From: Tateyamaria omphalii | Lineage (GTDB): Bacteria; Pseudomonadota; Alphaproteobacteria; Rhodobacterales; Rhodobacteraceae | DNA length: 64,000 nt | Assembly: GCF_014651375.1 (NCBI RefSeq) | Contig: NZ_BMWT01000001.1 | Location: forward strand, 434,001 to 498,000 | Direction: 5' to 3' | Shown here: positions 61,830-64,000 of the stretch, one piece after another | How the letters are laid out: the number at the start of each line of letters is the position of its first letter | Position numbering within the stretch: the stretch's first letter is position 1 | Notes under the pieces: model-generated | The model's input: only the letters and a program-made list of their open reading frames with translations | Told to the model about the DNA's origin: nothing | Database searches by the model: none | Program-made: the position numbers and the translations under genes

Positions 61830-62477
61830 TCACTCAAATAAACCCGAGACAAACCCCCTACCTGCCGGTTTCGGAGTTTGCGTTGCAGAATTGTCCTGCA
61901 ATGCAACAGCGGCGACGATGGATTGTTCCTGCGTTTGCTCGACCGTTTGGATTAACAGATTGGGTGCAACACTGCCCAAATCCGTGTTACTGGCCTTTTG
62001 ATACAGCGCAAGGCCAATCACCTGATCCCCGATCCTGGCGGCGCCGCGCCAATAGGTGTCGCGCATGCCCGGGCTGGGTGGTTTGCCCTTGACCTGAACA
62101 AGGGCAAGCGGCGCATCATCAATGCGCTCAAGCACCGTTTCTGACGCACTTTCAAAGTCTGACGTGCTGACTTGGGTCACGCCGGTCGCTGTGACCGTGG
62201 TCGCCGTGATGATGGCGAGCGGGGCGTTTGTTGTGAGCCTGCCGCCCAACGTGTCGCACCTCGCCATGAGCGCAAAGTTTTGCCGCAAGCTGCGCTTGTC
62301 CACACAGAATCCGGAAGGCGGCACGAGAGATATTGTGCCGCCCGCCAACTTGGCGTTGTTCAGAGCCAGGTTTTCGCCGGTCGCGCCCCCAAGGTTGAGC
62401 CCTGCGAAATCTTCGCAAGCCGCAAGTCCAAAAAGCAGCGCGCCGAGCAGGAGACCCTTAGAGGTCCCAGTATTCAT
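61830..62477 (-). CDS. Predicted lipoprotein of unknown function
   Basis: This 215-residue protein has a lipoprotein signal: [21 protein letters not shown], with lipobox LAAC and the modified Cys at about residue 21. The mature part begins [10 protein letters not shown] and carries a conserved-looking pair of cysteines ([19 protein letters not shown], about 57-75). I cannot name a domain. The ATG lies within the last 20 bases of ilvD in another frame, so translation is coupled to ilvD. It probably sits in the periplasm on the inner or outer membrane. Confidence 0.7.
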   Translation of the reverse strand: MNTGTSKGLLLGALLFGLAACEDFAGLNLGGATGENLALNNAKLAGGTISLVPPSGFCVDKRSLRQNFALMARCDTLGGRLTTNAPLAIITATTVTATGVTQVSTSDFESASETVLERIDDAPLALVQVKGKPPSPGMRDTYWRGAARIGDQVIGLALYQKASNTDLGSVAPNLLIQTVEQTQEQSIVAAVALQDNSATQTPKPAGRGFVSGLFE

Positions 62478-64000
62478 GCCGTTCCGCCTTGGCGCCCGGA
62501 TGCGTGACTGCGCCCTTGTATGTCTCACCCACCAGCTGCGCGTACTTCCACAGGGCGCCCGAAGCATAGATGGTTTCACGCGCGCCAGCCCATGCCGCCT
62601 TGCGTTCTGCCAGCTCTTCATCTGTCAGGTCGACATTGATTGTCCCTTCGATCGCGTTGATGGTGATCACGTCACCGTCCTTGAGCAATGCGATGGGGCC
62701 ACCATGGGCCGCTTCGGGACCGACGTGGCCGATGCAGAAACCGCGTGTCGCGCCCGAGAACCGGCCATCGGTGATCAGCGCCACCTTCTTGCCCATGCCC
62801 TGACCGGACAGAGCAGCCGTGGTTGCCAACATTTCACGCATGCCTGGGCCGCCAGAGGGCCCTTCGTTGCGGATCACGAATACGTCGCCTTCTTCGTAGG
62901 TGCGGTTCTGAACGGATTCAAACGCGTCTTGCTCGCATTCGAACACGCGCGCCGGACCAGTGAAGATTTGGTGCTGCGCTTCCATGCCCGCGACCTTCAC
63001 GATAGCGCCCTCGGGGGCCACATTGCCTTTCAGACCCACAACGCCACCCGTTTTTGTGATCGGGTTTTCGATGGGGTAGATGACGCGTCCGTCGGCTTCG
63101 AGGCTGATCTTGTCCAGCTCTTCGCCAATGGAATTGCCGGTGGCGGTCATGCAATCCTCGTGGATCAGGCCCGCCTTGCGTAGTTCCTTCATGACGACAT
63201 AGATACCGCCCGCTTCGTACAGATCCTTTGCCACGAACTGACCACCGGGTTTGAGGTCAACGAAGTAGGGCGTGTCGCGGAAGATTTCGCACACGTCATC
63301 AAGATAGAAGTCGATACCCGCTTCGTGCGCCATGGCAGGCAGGTGCAGACCGGCGTTTGTCGAGCCACCCGTGCACGCCACGACGCGAGCTGCGTTTTCG
63401 AATGCCTCACGGGTGCAGATGTCGCGTGCGCGGATGTTCTTTTCGATGAGGTTCATGACCGCAGCACCGGATGCTTCGGCATATTGGTCACGGCTCTCGT
63501 AAGGTGCGGGGGCACCAGCAGAGTTGGGCAGGGCCAGGCCAATGGCTTCGGACACACAGGCCATGGTGTTGGCGGTGAACTGACCACCACAGGCCCCGGC
63601 GGACGGGCAGGCGACGCGTTCAAGCACATCCAGCTCTGCCTCGGTCATGGTGCCGTTTTGCTGATGGCCGACCGCTTCGAACATGTCCTGCACTGTGAGG
63701 TCACGGTTTGCATATTCCTCGGGTACTTTGGCCCCGACAGGCGCGCGACCCGGAAGGATCGAACCGCCATAGAGAAAGACAGATGGTACGTTGAGACGGA
63801 TCATCGCCATCATCATGCCGGGCAGGGACTTGTCGCAGCCAGCAAGGCCGACAAGCGCGTCATAGCAGTGGCCGCGCATGGTCAGTTCGACGGTGTCTGC
63901 GATGGCTTCGCGGCTCGCCAGTGACGAACGCATCCCTTCGTGCCCCATGGCGATGCCGTCGGTGACAGTGATGGTGGTGAATTCTCGGGGCGTGCCGCTG
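62458..64000 (-). CDS. ilvD: Dihydroxy-acid dehydratase IlvD (5' end outside window)
   Basis: IlvD dehydrates 2,3-dihydroxy acids in valine, leucine and isoleucine synthesis. The visible part runs from [13 protein letters not shown] to EYWDL (about 513 residues; the family has about 600). It contains iron-sulfur ligands in [15 protein letters not shown] and [16 protein letters not shown], the [11 protein letters not shown] motif and [19 protein letters not shown]. All ligands needed for the cluster are present. The start codon lies beyond base 64000. The downstream lipoprotein gene overlaps its stop by 20 bases. Confidence 0.97.
   Translation of the reverse strand, partial: SGTPREFTTITVTDGIAMGHEGMRSSLASREAIADTVELTMRGHCYDALVGLAGCDKSLPGMMMAMIRLNVPSVFLYGGSILPGRAPVGAKVPEEYANRDLTVQDMFEAVGHQQNGTMTEAELDVLERVACPSAGACGGQFTANTMACVSEAIGLALPNSAGAPAPYESRDQYAEASGAAVMNLIEKNIRARDICTREAFENAARVVACTGGSTNAGLHLPAMAHEAGIDFYLDDVCEIFRDTPYFVDLKPGGQFVAKDLYEAGGIYVVMKELRKAGLIHEDCMTATGNSIGEELDKISLEADGRVIYPIENPITKTGGVVGLKGNVAPEGAIVKVAGMEAQHQIFTGPARVFECEQDAFESVQNRTYEEGDVFVIRNEGPSGGPGMREMLATTAALSGQGMGKKVALITDGRFSGATRGFCIGHVGPEAAHGGPIALLKDGDVITINAIEGTINVDLTDEELAERKAAWAGARETIYASGALWKYAQLVGETYKGAVTHPGAKAERHEYWDL

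Noticed and set aside
1-64000. tRNA genes, CRISPR arrays, insertion sequences, prophage genes
   Set aside because: I looked for tRNA-like cloverleafs in the gaps, regularly spaced direct repeats, transposase motifs and phage structural genes on both strands and saw none.

Overview
The window looks like a stretch of chromosome from an alphaproteobacterium of the order Rhodobacterales (Roseobacter-like). It has high-GC coding DNA, tightly overlapping operons, a YlxR-L7Ae fusion in the nusA-infB operon, an lptC-lptA-lptB-hpf-ptsN string without rpoN, and several protein types I associate with that order (a DUF6478-like protein, a GT14/DUF5928-like glycosyltransferase, a NodH-like sulfotransferase). 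This placement rests on gene content and recalled family knowledge, not on a search. No rRNA, tRNA, CRISPR array, insertion sequence or phage gene was seen, and no gap between genes exceeds 300 bases. The genes at both ends (pip and ilvD) are cut by the window edge.

Layout. 1-1.3 kb: end of a proline iminopeptidase and a short family-5 solute-binding protein. 1.3-6.8 kb: rimP-nusA-ylxR-infB translation/transcription operon with its own promoter, a terminator-like hairpin in its leader and a strong terminator at its end. 6.8-9.5 kb, minus strand: a 44-residue unrecognised protein, mutT, argJ and a parvulin. 9.7-15.1 kb: secA, a membrane-anchored unknown protein and a PstS-like/OmpA fusion. 15.1-19.2 kb, minus strand: radC, a cluster of three palindromic repeats, dnaJ and dnaK. 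19.4 kb: an AlkB-like dioxygenase.

20-31 kb is a polysaccharide locus: a KpsM-like ABC-2 permease (minus strand), then cysQ, kdsB, five glycosyltransferases interleaved with galU and galE, and a sulfotransferase-like protein. CysQ (PAP removal) and the sulfotransferase make a coherent pair and suggest a sulfated, Kdo-linked surface glycan. 31-36 kb, minus strand: rnd, kpsF/kdsD (Kdo precursor), lptC, lptA, lptB, hpf and ptsN, which serve the envelope, ribosome hibernation and nitrogen-PTS signalling.

36-44.4 kb, minus strand: a phenylacetate operon (pcaF/paaJ, paaA, an unrecognised membrane protein, paaB, paaC, paaD, an NTF2-like protein, paaE, paaZ, paaX). The unrecognised gene sits between paaA and paaB with four-base overlaps on both sides. 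Divergent from it are a fused E1 alpha-beta dehydrogenase, a zinc alcohol dehydrogenase and a KduD-like reductase.

48.6-56.8 kb is a self-contained tricarboxylate module. It holds a TctC-TctB-TctA transporter, a family III CoA transferase and a citrate-synthase-fold lyase on the minus strand. Divergent on the plus strand are the TctD-TctE two-component system and an extra periplasmic binding protein. The divergent gap carries a Pho-box-like tandem repeat. 56.9-60.6 kb: an aromatic-degradation operon (maleylacetoacetate isomerase, an atypical metallo-beta-lactamase-fold protein, an unrecognised small membrane protein, an FAD monooxygenase, DUF2783). 60.6-64 kb, minus strand: two proteins of unknown function, a lipoprotein and ilvD.
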